DNA from: Mermis nigrescens
Taxonomy: Eukaryota > Nematoda > Enoplea > Mermithida > Mermithidae
Length of the DNA: 64,000 bases
Reading direction: 5' to 3'
NCBI GenBank assembly: GCA_036768485.1
Contig: JAVLUZ010000751.1
Location: 1-64,000, forward strand
The stretch's first letter is position 1, and each line of letters starts with the position of its first letter. The translations under genes were made by a program, and so were the position numbers. Positions 1 to 11,495 of the stretch are shown in pieces. Below the pieces are notes generated by a model, which was not told the origin of the DNA, searched no databases, and saw only the letters and a list, made by a program, of their open reading frames with translations.

Positions 1-19
1 GACCATTGCCAACTCAGTT

Positions 20-1048
20 TTGGGCCCGGTCCATGCACCTGATACCGAACCAAAATCTAAACCAACCAGTTCGAGTACACCAGCCTCTGTATTTTCTTTG
101 CAAACCGATATTCCCTACAATGCGCATATGGTTGATGTAGAACCATCAATCTCCACTGAGGATGACGATTTATCTCCCAAACGCTTAGTGATGGTACTAA
201 ATCCAAGCACACTTTGCGTCAGTTAAAAAATTTGGAAAAGCAACGAGTCAGAAGACTTGTTCAAGCTGAAGTTGCAGCTAAATTGAAAGCGCGTTTAGGC
301 CAAAAGGGATCGAGGCGGCAAGAACCGCAGTCATCCTGGCAACGCTATGCTCAAACGCATCATTGTTTACAATCACAAGTACAACAGCAAAACACACGTA
401 AAACCACATATACAGCAATACACACGACCGCCCAGACCCAACCGCGGCAACAGCAGCAATTCACGCGAATTGCGTGAGCGTTCCAAGGCATATTCACAGG
501 CCGATGCTGGTCATCTGTTGCGCTCACAACAGCAGCAGCCTTATGAATATCGCCGTCCGCCACAGTCAAACCGCGGAAGTCATCGGGGCCGGTCACAATC
601 CCGTCAACGTCAGCAATGGGATCAGTCGTATCACTCACCGTTGGAACAAAGTCAACCAGCCACCGGGGTCTATCAGCCACAACCTCGACCCGGTCCACTT
701 TTGCCCAAACCGTGGCCTGTTACGCAACAACAACAGCGTCCACGCGAACCTTCACGTGAACGAACTTACGGTTTTACGCCGGAGCAATTATTTACTCCGA
801 CGCCACCTATACCGCGTCGTTACGCGGATGACTACGAGGACGACGACGATTTTGAGGACGACGATCGACCAGTCGATCCACATCGACGCTTACGCCAACA
901 TATGTACGGGCGTAGGCAATCGCCATATCAGTATCGTGAGCGTTCGAATACGCGTCGCGAACCCGAATCGGATCAAGAATATTTTCAACGTCAACGACGT
1001 CGCGGAAAATCGTATGGCTCGAAGGCCAATTATCGGGATCGTTATTAA
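20..1048 (+). pseudogene. Gln/Arg-rich retroelement-like ORF, frame-broken
   Basis: Three overlapping open stretches (20-226, 214-477, 347-1048) read as one protein broken by frameshifts. The N-terminal part is Ser/Pro/Thr-rich with an acidic EDDD patch. The middle is a basic helical stretch (KNLEKQRVRRLVQAEV). The C-terminal ~230 residues are rich in Gln, Arg and Pro and contain an acidic DDYEDDDDFEDDD cluster near residues 160-175. G+C content and codon choice are higher than in the neighbouring AT-rich DNA, which supports past coding. No zinc knuckle, protease or polymerase motif is visible. A basic, low-complexity protein upstream of a possible LTR fits a gag-like or accessory retroelement protein, but I recognise no family. 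It could also be a fragment of a host gene. The left end is cut by the window. Confidence 0.35.
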
Positions 1049-1838
1049 TTCACAAGTTCGACGCACAGAACTTTTGGAACTCTGCGACGGCGTCGAATTC
1101 GACCAGCAGCTTTTCGTCCATTTTTTCGTTTTTCGTCCTGATGTGGATTCCAGGACTTCGTGTATCGTTTATTTCCTGTGTATTTTTTCTCTTGTCATTT
1201 TTTCTCTTGCTGTAAAAATTTTTCTTTGACGGTGCTCGTATTTTTCCCAGTTATCTCGCATAATTTGCCATTTTTTCTCGTTTTTATCATTACCTCGTGT
1301 TTTAACTCGTCAGTGTCTTTAATTTTTGCTCAGCATAATTTTGCCTTATCATTCCGTATCTTAATTTGTCTTTTGCTCAATTAGCGGTGTTACTATTATG
1401 GTACCTTAACTCTTTAACGGACAAGGGGTTAATTTATACCCAATCTACAAATTTTTTCAATTCAAAATTTTTCTCATTACCCGGGGACTGAAGGAGGCTA
1501 ATGGGACAGCTGATGGACTGTCCAAGACCGGAGTTCATCATTACTCGGGCAACAATATAGTTATCCCTAGCGCCATTGAGAGTGTTGCTCGAGAGTTTTC
1601 CTGAGTGCGAACGAGGTCATGCGTTGACCGTTATTTGTTATCGATATTTGTTATTTTTTCGTTCTTTTTATTTTCGTTTTTCACGTTCGCTCAGGATAAG
1701 GCGTTGCGGACGCCAGAGTAGAGGCGTTGCGAACGCCAGAGAGCCGAGTTATAGAAGCGTTGTAGACGCTAGTGGCGTTGGTGTACCCCGAAAAAATTCT
1801 CCACTTCGTGTCAAATTTTTTTTCTATACGTGGGGGAG
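1049..1838. other. T-rich noncoding stretch before possible LTR
   Basis: Mostly T-rich DNA with no supported gene. It holds a cluster of three small hairpins (annotated separately). It ends in a G-rich run (GGGGGAG at 1832-1838) that could be a polypurine tract. Confidence 0.4.
1700..1770. repeat. three short hairpin repeats
   Basis: Three near-identical 15-base hairpins occur at 1700-1714 (GGCGT/ACGCC), 1723-1737 (GGCGT/ACGCC) and 1756-1770 (AGCGT/ACGCT). In the third, the outer G-C pair is replaced by A-T, so both sides of the stem changed together. Confidence 0.6.
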
Positions 1839-2348
1839 TGTAACTGCGAGAGTTACACGTATAGGCGAACCTGCCTTAGCAGTTCGCGATAGCCATAACA
1901 TAGCCAATACTAGTAGCTATCTATGATAGTGCACTGTGGGCTATGCCTTCGGTCTTCCCATTATTTCCCCAAATTTTCAATAATAAAAAACATCTAGATA
2001 CTTGTCCGGTAGCATAGAGTTAAGTGTATGATAATAGTAATTGTTTCATGCATACCGCTTGTGTAATCGATAACATTCGATCTGAGATAAAAGCTTATCA
2101 GTATTACGTTAAATTGATCTTTGTTTAATTTACTGTAATGGTCCTTGAGGCCAGTGTACTTAACGTTGTAGTTTAGTCTGGCGTTTTTGCTTTTTCGTTT
2201 GCCAGTCGTACGTTGATATAGTCCGTACGTTTTCGTTTTCTTTTTGCTTGTTGTCCGGCTATAGGCCGTGAATTCTTCGTTGAATTAAAATAGAGAAAAC
2301 CTACCCAGTGGTTTCTGGTTATACCGAGGGTTAGGTCGGGCATCTACA
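1839..2348 (+). mobile_element. possible solo or 3' LTR
   Basis: A G-rich polypurine-like run is followed directly by TGTAACTGCGAGAGTTACA (itself a 7-bp hairpin). About 510 bases later the sequence reads TCTACA, giving TG...CA ends. AATAAA-like signals lie inside near 1980. No second LTR lies in the window and no target duplication was found, so the right edge is a guess. Confidence 0.3.
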
Positions 2349-3396
2349 CGTCGAGGACTTCTTCCCATCTTAGTGGACTGATAGGTAAATTTCGTATGAT
2401 AGTTTATTTTATTTGGAAATCATAATTTATTTCTCAAGCCAAAAATTGATCAAAAATATTATTTAATCTTTAAGGATGATTGATCAGCATAGAGCTCGTT
2501 GTTGTTGTTTTCATAGTTCAGCGTGCTACACATATTAGGAACCAAAAACATTTCGAATCAGGCACTGATTGAAAATAAGTTAAATAAACAACTTGAGCTT
2601 GAGATAGGTCAACTGACCTCCGCGGCAAATTCCGAGACTAGGTAGGTAGCCTTAGGTCTTAGGGCGTAGCTGCTGAGATCACCCGACATAAAAGCGGCCA
2701 GCAATATTAGGGCTGAGGGGATCGAAGCCGTAAGGTCTCTAAGGGTCCAAAGATCGAAAGCCATCCAGAGCCGCGCGATCGGGGCCAGCACTAAGCGTAG
2801 ACTTAAGTACCTACGTACCTAGGTAAATCTCGAAGGTAATGTATGTGTCCTATGTCGTCCTTATACGCATAGGGCACCTCTACATTTACATTTGCTACGT
2901 AGCTAAAGTAAGATCTAGCGATTTACAGTAAATAAGAAATAAGGGGGTTACTGTAACCTCCGAAAGCATTTACTGAAAAAGCTCTCGGATAAATGAAACA
3001 GACTATAGTAAAATAGATGAGAATCCACCATTCTGTATGATAACGTGTTTTCTTTTTTCTTTAGTTGCTGCCTTTTTGTTGTTAGCTAAGCATCTTATTT
3101 GATTCTGATATCGCCTAAGCTTTGTCTACCTCTTTGTCAGAGAATGGAAAATTGCCATTCAAAAAATTGTTTGCGCAATCGCATATCCATAATATTTGGT
3201 CCTTAGTTGCCGTATTTATCAGTGCATCTCTTTGTGGCTGTCTCGCGGTGCTTAATAAATGAAGAAAAGCCGATTTTCGTTTCAGCCTTATTTAAGCCAT
3301 TTTTATTTAGGCTGTTCGTAAAATCTCAATTCATTTCTTGATAAAATCCTATCAAATTTTGCTGGCCAATTTTTAAATCTTACTTTATACTGTGAT
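2349..3396. other. intergenic, nothing recognised
   Basis: No coding pattern, repeat relation to the rest of the window or RNA gene was seen in this stretch. Confidence 0.4.
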
Positions 3397-4330
3397 TTAT
3401 TGATATTTTATAGCTTTTTTGACTCTCTTGTGCTTTTCAGCTTCTGGCTCGGCCAATTGTAGTTCTTTTGCATAAAAAGCACCAGTTATGGGTTCGCCTA
3501 ACATATCTTCCAGCTTATATGTTTTTGGTGTACATTGAGATATGCAATTGATTTTGAACAATTCATCTGTGAATGTATGCTTACTAGCTTTTGCGAAATT
3601 TCCTTTCAAAGAAGTTATTCTAACAATTTCTCCAACATTAAATATTCGTTCATTTTTATATTTTTCTGTCTTTTCAACATAAATTCTAATAATTTACCAG
3701 TGTTCTCTGAATCTACATCATTAGGGGCCAGGTTGTTTAAACTTAAATGAGAAGTATTATTATAACTATTGAGAATACTTTTATATACTCTAGTCCAGTT
3801 TTCATCAGAATAATAAGTCATATACCGCATAAGCTTTTCACGAAATGTCCTATGAAACCGTTCAACAAAATTAGCTTTTAATTTTTGGGTTGCTTGTCAA
3901 TATATGCGTGACAGAATGAGCATTTAATAATTTATTGAAGGCACCTTTTGAATTCATTGCCATGATCGGTCTTGGTGGATTGTGGTTTTTGCCTCATTTA
4001 ATATCTTTTCAAACACTCTAGCAGTTGCATCAGCACTCTTATTAGTTATTGCCTCACCATATGCCTTTTGTGAAAAGACATCAACCGCCATTAAGATGTA
4101 ACGATTTCTATAGTTTTACCTTTAAATTCCTTTAAATCTAAAAGATCAACATCCCACATGATATTTGGCCCAGAAACAATTATAGAGCGTCTTGAAAAAC
4201 CTTTCAAAACTGGTTTATGTAGCTGTGATAAGTGAACTGAATTTTCAAGAATTTTCTCACCGTATCAGCCGATATTTCTTCCCTATTTTTAAGAACCTTC
4301 TGCAATTTGTTGATACCTGAAAAAAGAGGC
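3397..4330 (-). pseudogene. Polinton/Maverick-type DDE integrase remnant
   Basis: Read on the minus strand, this is a decayed retroviral-like integrase of the kind carried by Polintons. Around 4150 the frame gives MWDVDLLDL, fitting the first catalytic Asp. A shifted frame gives a core strand (RYILMAVDVFSQKAYG). Near 3960 another frame gives TDHGNEF, fitting the second Asp. Near 3860 is NFVERFHRTFREKLMR, carrying the catalytic Glu. The C-terminal ~70 residues (3397-3609) match the small beta-barrel/chromo-like tail of these integrases (KTYKLEDMLGEPITGAFY), ending at a natural stop. At least three frameshifts separate the parts, so it is not functional. No capsid, DNA polymerase B or protease gene of a full Polinton is nearby; it is an isolated fragment. 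Known integrases catalyse strand transfer of element ends into host DNA. Confidence 0.8.
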
Positions 4331-4399
4331 AGGCCTGCCTGCCTTCGTCCAATACTGCTTTATGATCTCCATGCTTTATAAACTCAAATAATTATTAAT
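4331..4399. other. short unassigned gap
   Basis: AT-rich linker between the integrase remnant and the minisatellite; contains a small GGCAGGCCTGCCTGCC patch and nothing else recognisable. Confidence 0.3.
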
Positions 4400-4910
4400 A
4401 TTTATAACCTAAAGTGCAAGAAAATTTTGAAACTTAGAAGACTTTTCACAAGATTTTACAAAATAATTTCCAAACTTTACAAAATAATTTTCAAAATTTA
4501 CAAAATATTTTCCAAACTTTACAGGATTCCTATGCTTAAGCACGTAAAAAAGATTCCAAACTTTACAAAATAATTTCGAAACTCTGCAGACATTTTCAAA
4601 TTTTACAAAATAATTTCCAAACTTTACAAAATAAATTCGAAACTTTACAAGCCTACTCTAAAACTTTACAAGACTTTTCTGAAACTTTACAAGCTTTTCA
4701 CAAGATTTTACAAAAAATTTTGAAGCCTAACAACCAAATTTTGAAACTTTACAAAACTTCTATCCTACAGCATGTCAAAGTTGCTCGAAATTTTACAAAA
4801 TTATTTCGAAACTTTACAAAAAATTTTGAAACTTTACAAGATTTCCCTGAAACTTTACAAACTTTTCAAAAGATTTTACAAAAAATTTTGCAGCAATACA
4901 GCTAAATTTT
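4400..4910. repeat. degenerate ~21-bp minisatellite (palindrome-arm type)
   Basis: Degenerate tandem copies of a unit like AAACTTTACAAAAAATTTTG, interrupted near 4530 by TATGCTTAAGCACGTAAAA. The unit and the CTTAAGCA interrupter are those of the minisatellites inside the arms of the palindrome at 22442-28952. This is therefore an older, more diverged relative of that element or of its repeat. Confidence 0.7.
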
Positions 4911-5301
4911 TGCACTTCACGACAAATTTCTACAATCAGGCGGTGATAACATATAGGCAGCGAGGGGGGGCTTCAATGAGGCAGAATAGCCAAAAAATAG
5001 TGCAGGTTCGCTAGATTCTAGGGGCCCCCTCCCCACCCCTATGTGTAGCTGTCACACCATTCAAATGCCCAGGGTCTTACAGATATAGCAGGAATTTTCA
5101 TTGTTTTTGAATTTTAAGGTGATTTTTGACTGAAATGTATCAAAAATGATACTTTTCTTAGCTGGAGAATCCGTTTTTAGTTGAACTTTGTCTAAATGTC
5201 TTATGGAACTGTCGAAATCCCATCTGGTAAAACTTTCCGCTTCACATATAAATATGGTAATCCCTGCTTCTCTTGTATATACGTCCACATATGATTATCT
5301 G
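4911..5301. other. unassigned spacer
   Basis: No gene or clear repeat recognised between the minisatellite and the MITE at 5310. Confidence 0.35.
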
Positions 5302-5309
5302 GTTGCAGC

Positions 5310-5806
5310 CACACATGGGCGTGAGGGGGTTGCTTTGGGGGTCCTAACCATAGATGCACAGCATGGCCGATCTGGGGGGATCAGCCGGTCTGGGGGGCGG
5401 GGGTCAAAAACCGAGCTTTTTTTGGCTAAAATCACCCGAAAAATTGGCATAAACGCTAAAATAGCGCTAAAAGTACGTTATTACACAGTTTCTGGTCAAT
5501 TTGGAGCACTTTTGAAGAAAATGTTCAACTTTCACCCGTTTTTAGCCTTCATTTTGCCTTATTTTCCCGGCAAAATTTTCCATTTTCCTATTCTGGGGGG
5601 GTCGGTCTGGACCCCCCAAACCCGTCCACGTGCATGTCTGGTCCTGACCCCCAAGAATTTGAAATACTCCCCACAGACCCCTCCAGAATGCTATTTTTAG
5701 CCATTTTTAGAGCTACTTTTGTCCATTTACACTACTTTGACCCCCCAGAATTTTGTGCGCCCACGCATGCGCTATGCCCACGCATGGTTGCTGATGCCCA
5801 CGCATG
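5310..5806. mobile_element. hAT-like MITE, ~0.5 kb
   Basis: The ends are CACACATGGGCGTG on the left and GCCCACGCATG on the right, an imperfect terminal inverted repeat. The left flank GTTGCAGC resembles the right flank GTTGCTGA, an 8-bp target duplication with two changes. The right end is itself duplicated (CCCACGCATGGTTGCTGA twice, 5777-5794 and 5797-5814). The interior contains G/C-run blocks (GGGGGGGTCGGTCTGGACCCCCC) and no transposase. The ends resemble the ~255-bp MITE family found elsewhere in the window, so both may use the same transposase. Confidence 0.55.
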
Positions 5807-6240
5807 GTTGCTGAAAACAAAAGATCTTAAATGAGTTTATTTATAAAAACTTAAAAATAGAAATCCTTCAAAACTATTGTGCTATCATATGTGAAATCAA
5901 AACGAAAAAACAGAAAAAAAGTTTAAAAATTTAAATCCTTTAACCTTAACACTTAAAGTCCGGAAGTCGGCAAATATTTTACGAGTTGATAACAAAAAAA
6001 TAAAGCTCCATAAATCTTGACAATCCACCCGACAAATTGAGGCCTTAATCATCAACAAAGAATTACAGGCCATTATAGCGTTCAACAGAGACCCATTCGA
6101 TAATACAAGAAAACGGCGCAGTGTAAAGAACAAAGAATTAACACAGCCTGAATAAAAGTTCACTCTTTAATATTATGCTAAAAGACTAGCTTTATAAAAT
6201 ATCTTTACATCGCGTTTTATAAAATTTTCTATATTTTGTA

Positions 6241-6830
6241 ATGTCTTGTTTCCGTGAAACTCGTTTTCCAGTACCACAAACAAACATAACGGTTAATTTT
6301 CTTGCATCAAAATATTCATTTAAAACCTCTAAGAAGGCCAAGACATTCTTTCACGAAAAACAATATTTTTCCCAATTTTCGGATCAAATAGATCCCGCCA
6401 GAACAATTACTTTCGATTATCAAAACAGATTCATAAAACTAAAAATAGAACCTGTTGCTAATACTCAGATCGTCCCCGTGCATACGCCGATACGTCACTA
6501 AAGTGACGCGAACGCCTGATAGCGATAACAATAGCGATGACGACGTCTTTCTGCCAAATGAAGACGTGGATCGAATCGAAAAAGACGTCGATCCCTCGAC
6601 GAATCCATTTTTACGTCGGCCCACGACTGAGAATTAAAGCGGAGTTTTCGAATTCACGGTCTAGTCCGCCATTGGTCGATACGCCGGCCAGCCCTGATAT
6701 TGATGCGACCAGTACGGATGACAGCATCGACCCTATGCTGGCCGAAATATGCAATATTTCTGACAATGTTGAACGTCAAAGACGTCTATCCGCCTGGATT
6801 GACAGCCGCATTAGCGCCCGTAGGCATTGA
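6241..6830 (+). pseudogene. unrecognised coding remnant, two frameshifts
   Basis: Three consecutive frames together look like one decayed protein. 6241-6501 has an ordinary residue mix (KTSKKAKTFFHEKQYFSQF). 6490-6637 is acidic (DSDNNSDDDVFLPNEDVDR). 6630-6830 ends in RRLSAWIDSRISARRH and a stop. Base composition is richer in G+C than the surroundings, supporting former coding. It lies in sequence private to copy A (6200-7215), so it may belong to an inserted element. I recognise no domain; an acidic, charged protein of this type could be a retroelement gag-like or regulatory protein. Confidence 0.35.
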
Positions 6831-7225
6831 ATGTAAACAATCAAACTCAAAACTAATAGAAAATGGCAAATAAAATAAAAAATAAAAAAAAACATTAAAA
6901 ATCACAAAATTCTAAATTTGGGTAAAAACTACAAAAAGCAAAAACTCCATCTTAAAAATTTTTGAAAATGTTGAAAACCCAAAAGCATTATTTAAATTAT
7001 TTGACATATTATATGTGTTCTGCGTTGCATATTTATTTACTTATTTAAATAGTCTTACGCTAATTCTGCCATTGTACAAATTAGTGTTTTCTTTACTCAA
7101 AGTTCTTATTTTGTACATTATAGTAGCATTTCTTGTAAAATGTAAAACTTTGTACATAATTATTGCGCTTCTACAACTCACAGGAAAGGTAGAAGCTAAG
7201 GAAAATTTTCAAATGTGTGCGACTA

Positions 7226-7291
7226 GCATTGAGTCACAAAATCACTTCTCAAATAAATTTGTTCTATTTTTTCGTTGCCGACGTATTTACC
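7226..7291 (-). pseudogene. acyl-CoA synthetase-like exon, truncated copy A
   Basis: On the minus strand, after an AG at 7292-7293, the frame reads GKYVGNEKIEQIYLRSDFV and then TQC followed by a TAG stop. The same exon in copy B (39322-39507) continues for about 40 more residues. Homology to copy B stops here, at the edge of the copy A-private stretch, so the exon is broken. The residues resemble the GEYxxxEKIE...YLRS segment of long-chain acyl-CoA synthetases. See the copy B entry for the family assignment. Confidence 0.55.
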
Positions 7292-8253
7292 CTTGAATGT
7301 TAAATTTTGGTAAAAATAATTGCAGGTTAAAGAAAGAATAAAATCCGCCCATGCCCATTGCATTTATAAGCGTGCATGTGGGAGGATGAATGTGAGATAA
7401 TCCACTCAAACTAACAAAAGTCGTAAGTTTTTTACAAACCCCTCCCCATTATTCGTAAAAACTTACGTTTCCGATCATGTTTAGGTGCTGTTTGGCACTT
7501 TCAGCCAAACAACGAACATCGCTTACCCTCACCATAATCAAAAGCGGTTGACTATCCACCGCACCATTATTTGGAGCCCTTGAATGGGCAATGAAACTTA
7601 ATTAAGATAACAAACTGCTTAAAAATCTTATGACTCATCTTTAGCATTTGTCTATGCTGTTGGTTGAACTACAAAAACATTATGCAGTTCACGTGATGAC
7701 TTAGTTACTGTAAAAGTAACGTGAAATCATAAGCCGATCGGAAACTGAGAAGCTAAAACAGGAAAAAGTTCCGAGAAATGGCCAAAGACTCTCAGCGATC
7801 AACTTTCATTTTACGATTATTGCGGGCCCTTTCTTGCACCGTTAGGCCATAATTCCTCTGAAAACTTGTGCTACAGAATGCATAAGTGTTAAAAATTACT
7901 GGCGTATGGTCCAGTGACTTTAAATCGGATAATCGAAAGCCTTGCTACTTCCGAAATTCAGGACATTTTATCGTCCAGCATCTCTAAAAATTCACAGCTT
8001 CATTAACTTAGCCATACGTGTAGCAGAGAGGATGGAGGGGCCCCCTCCACCCAAAGTCGGCCGTCCCCCTGCCAGAGAATTTTCGACCTCAAATTTCTGA
8101 AAAAAAATTAAAGTTTTCGACCATTTTTATGTTTTTTGGTCAAAAATCATAAGTCAGTTCCCCCTCCCCAAAATGGCCGGAACTCGCCCAATTTTTAGCC
8201 CTAACATGAATGTGCTTGGCCGTCTCCCTTGTGATTCAAATCGGAAGAAGTTG

Positions 8254-8266
8254 TAAAGCCTGGTAA
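8254..8266. repeat. LINE target-site duplication, left
   Basis: TAAAGCCTGGTAA, repeated exactly at 12771-12783 on the other side of the element. Confidence 0.92.
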
Positions 8267-8504
8267 CCCCTCCAATGAGCAGCCACTTTAACGCAGTGGA
8301 GGGGTTAGCGTGCCCCAATGAAGCTAACTGAAAGGCCAGACCAAGAGCTGCTCCCCAGGGCTTGAGTGGCTACTGGGCATGTCTGGCGGTCGGTGGCCAT
8401 TAGAAGTTGGCAGGGTGAGCCCATTTAGGGATCACTAGGGGCCCTGCTGGGACCCTAACTGCCAACTTGCTGAGTTTGTTAGCCATGAATTAGCTCACCG
8501 TTCT

Positions 8505-8960
8505 ATGACCATGGAGTTATCAGAGACCGGCCCACAGTATCCGGCAGACGAGGGTTCTAAAATCTCCGGAGACCCAGCCAGCACTGTGTTGTTGCAAGGC
8601 AATGTTGGCAGTCATGCTACTTGCAGCCCAACTAGTGGTGTGTTGTCACAGGGCATCACTGGTTGCCGAGCTACTTGTGGTTCCTCAGTTGCTGTAGGGA
8701 ACCAGGTGGCAGTTGAGGGCAATGCTACTGGAACACTTGCAAAAGGGACTCCCTTGGAGAACCTTTCGGAGAAACTGGGCTACATAAATTTGCGCAAGCA
8801 ACTTAGCGGGGCCCAGAAGCAAAAACTTCGTAAGCAGGCTCATGCTGCCAGAGCCCTCCAGGGCCTGCCCAAAGTTACAGGTTCTGATTCGAGCAGGGGC
8901 ACCGGGCAGAATACTGCTCAGGAGGACCCAGCACCCTCCAAATCTAGGGCAATTAGGTAG
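8505..8960 (+). pseudogene. LINE ORF N-terminal region
   Basis: A 151-codon open frame starting 239 bases into the element. Residues 1-85 are Gly/Ser/Thr/Ala-rich with two imperfect repeats of a block like VLLQGNVGSHATC...GVLSQGITGCRATC. Residues ~90-120 are basic (LRKQLSGAQKQKLRKQAHAA), a motif type common just before the endonuclease in arthropod I-like elements. No zinc knuckle is seen. The next open frames (8842 and 9026 onward) overlap its end and lead into the endonuclease, so ORF1 and ORF2 may once have been fused, or this is a short ORF1. Confidence 0.6.
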
Positions 8961-9025
8961 TGAGGGAGCACAGCAAGCAATTGCTGTTGCACACCCAACT
9001 CCTAAGCTTTTGTACATAGATAAGG

Positions 9026-9850
9026 ATGGTTGGTACCAGTACTCTCCCATCCCAATCAGTACTGGAATTATTCCAGATTAACTTGCAGCACAGCCAAGGT
9101 GCGACTGGTGTACTTAGTCACTGCCTAGCGAGACTGCAGACAAAACTAGCGTTGATCCAGGAGCCTTGGATCTATAAGAAGAAGGTATATGGATTAAATG
9201 ATAAATTATATTGTGTTAGTAGGGACTGCGGTACAAGGACCAAGGACTTGCGTGCTTGCCTCACGGAAACTTAACCCAGTGCTCCTTCAACAATTTAACA
9301 AGCATGACAAGGTGTATGTTGAGTTAAGTTATAAAAGTGCAGGGCACTGGCGTAACATTATTGTTACATCAGCATACCTGCCTTTTGACTCTCCTCATTT
9401 ACCTCCAGGTAGAGCTTTTCTCTTCTGGTTGACTACTGCAGTAAAAAGCAGATACCACTAATTATTGGGTGTGACGCCAATGCTCACCACACCTTGTGGG
9501 GCAGCAGCGATACCAATAAACGTGGGACTGCACTTGCTGAATATTTAGCCTCCACCAATTTAATTTTATTAAAATAGGGAAGTGAACCTACATTTGTTGT
9601 GGCTAAGAGAGAGGAGGTTATTGATCTAACCTTATATTCTCTCGACCTCGCTAATAATATAAGAAATTGGCATGTCTCACATGAGGAGTCTCTATCTGAC
9701 CATAGACAGATACGCTTCTCTTTACATGCTGATTCCTTTTCTTCTAGGTTGTACAGGAATCCAAGGTCCACTAATTGGGCTCTTTTAAGCAGCACCTTAG
9801 TAGTCGCTTGGGTTCTTGGGCTCCTAGTTGCTCAACATAAGAGGACATAG
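9026..9850 (+). pseudogene. LINE AP-endonuclease domain
   Basis: The apurinic endonuclease-like domain nicks target DNA to prime reverse transcription. Motifs appear in order across shifting frames: INLQHS (9077-9094), the catalytic QEPW (9158-9169), a central VTSAYLPF strand near 9370, CDANAHHTLWGS (from 9470) holding the Asp/Asn/His cluster, and SDHRQI (9695-9712), the terminal SDH. A TAG stop at 9574-9576 and at least two frameshifts break it. All key catalytic motifs remain visible, so decay is fairly recent. Confidence 0.88.
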
Positions 9851-11426
9851 AGGGTGCTGTTGACTTTGTACAGCAAGCTCTTACATCCTCTTATGAGAAG
9901 TCCTGCAGTTTACAGAGGGAAAGAGCAAACCTATTCCCTGGTGGAATAGGGAGCTCTAAGACCTCCGTAAGAAAAGTAGGAGAGCTTGGAATCAAGCAAA
10001 ATTATCTCAATCAGTTTCCGATTGGGCTGATTATTGCAAGGTTCGACAGGAGTATAAGCATCTTATACGCCTTAGAAAGCATTTGTGCTGGCAGGACTAC
10101 TGCTCCAACATTCATAAAATGTCTGATGCTGCTAGGCTTTGCCGCATTTTATGTAAACCACAAGTAGGTGAAGTTGGCTCATCAAAACTACCTTCGGGTC
10201 AGTATAACACTCAACCAAAGGGAAACCCTGCTTCACCCTCTTGACACTTATTTTCCTGGCAGCTTTGCAGTTGGAAATGAGGCATATCCAGACACATCGG
10301 GCCCAACCAGTTTTTCTGGCTTTGGTGACCAAGTTCTCGCCTGCAGGGTGATAACACCTGATAAGGTTCGCTGGGCTGTAAAGTCTTTCAAACCCTACAA
10401 GACTCCAGGTGTTGATGGCATTTTTCCAGCTCTTTTGCAGGAAGGACTGGACATGCTGGTGAGACCCCTAGTGAATATTTATCGAAGATGCCTAGCACTC
10501 GGTTGTGTTCCAATAGCCTGGCGACAAGTAAAGGTCATTTTTATTCCTAAACCAGGGCGTAGTTCCTATGACCTGGCAAAATCCTTCAGACCAATTAGTC
10601 TGTCCTCCTTCTTACTGAAGTGTATGGAAAGATTAATCGATCGCCTTATAAGAGATGGTCCCTTGCTGGAACATCCTTTACATGTTACACAACATGCGTA
10701 TCAGTGTGGAAAGTCTGTTGATACGGCCCTTCATGAACTAGTTTCTAGGATTGAATGGGCATTAGACAACAAATAATTCACACTGGAGCGTTTTTCTGGA
10801 CATTGAAGGGGCATTTGACGATACAACCTTCAATGCTATCTGCAAAGCAGCATTTAATCATGGCGTACATCAGACCATTGTTAAATGGATTGATGCTATG
10901 CTAAGATTTCGCCATATCATGACTGACTCTTGTGGAGACAGCATGATCTTTACTACTGCAAAAGGCTGTCCGCAAGGAGGTGTACTATCTCCTTCTGCTG
11001 TGGTGCCTTGTGGTGGACGAACTTTTGCAGAATTTGCAAAAGTCTGGCCTCTACAGTCAAGGATATGCTGATGATTTGGCAATCCCTGTTACTGGAAGGT
11101 TCCTTGACACCATTTCCTCACTAATGGAAAGTGGTTTAGCCAAGGTGGAGCAGTGGTGTCACCATAATGGTCTATCTGTGAACCCACAGAAAACCGAAAT
11201 GGTGCTATTCACTCATAAACGGAAACTTGATGGGTTTAAACCACCAATTTTCTATGGTATGCCACTACAATGTGCAAACCAGGTCAAATTTTTGGGACTT
11301 ATTTTGGACCAAAAGTTAAACTGGCACAATCATGTAAAGGTCAAATGTCAGAAGGCTGTTAAAGCATTCTGGCAATGTCGTAGAGCTGTAGGAAAATCCT
11401 GGGGTCTATCACCACAGGTCATGTGA
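9851..11426 (+). pseudogene. LINE reverse transcriptase
   Basis: The linker after the endonuclease, then RT. Finger/palm N-terminal motifs lie in 10360-10640 (YKTPGVDGIFPALLQ, then IFIPKPGRS and FRPISLSSFLLKCMERL). Motif A, FLDIEGAFDD, is at 10790-10820. Motif B, GCPQGGVLSP, is at 10964-10993. The catalytic motif C, GYADDLAI, is at 11061-11084. The thumb region is FLGLILDQKLNWHNHV around 11290. Each motif lies in a different frame from the next, with an in-frame TAA after 10773, so the enzyme cannot be made. RT copies the element RNA at the nicked chromosomal target. Confidence 0.92.
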
Positions 11427-11495
11427 TGGCTTTTCGTGTCTGTGATTAGACCCATGATCACCTATGCTTCACTAATCTGGTGACCTCGTGCACAC

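Noticed and set aside
360..698. Minus-strand frame opposite the Gln/Arg-rich ORF
   Set aside because: Shadow of the CAA/CGT-rich plus-strand frame.
5188..5700. 170-codon plus-strand frame
   Set aside because: It lies across a MITE end and its interior; composition follows the repeat, with no motif.
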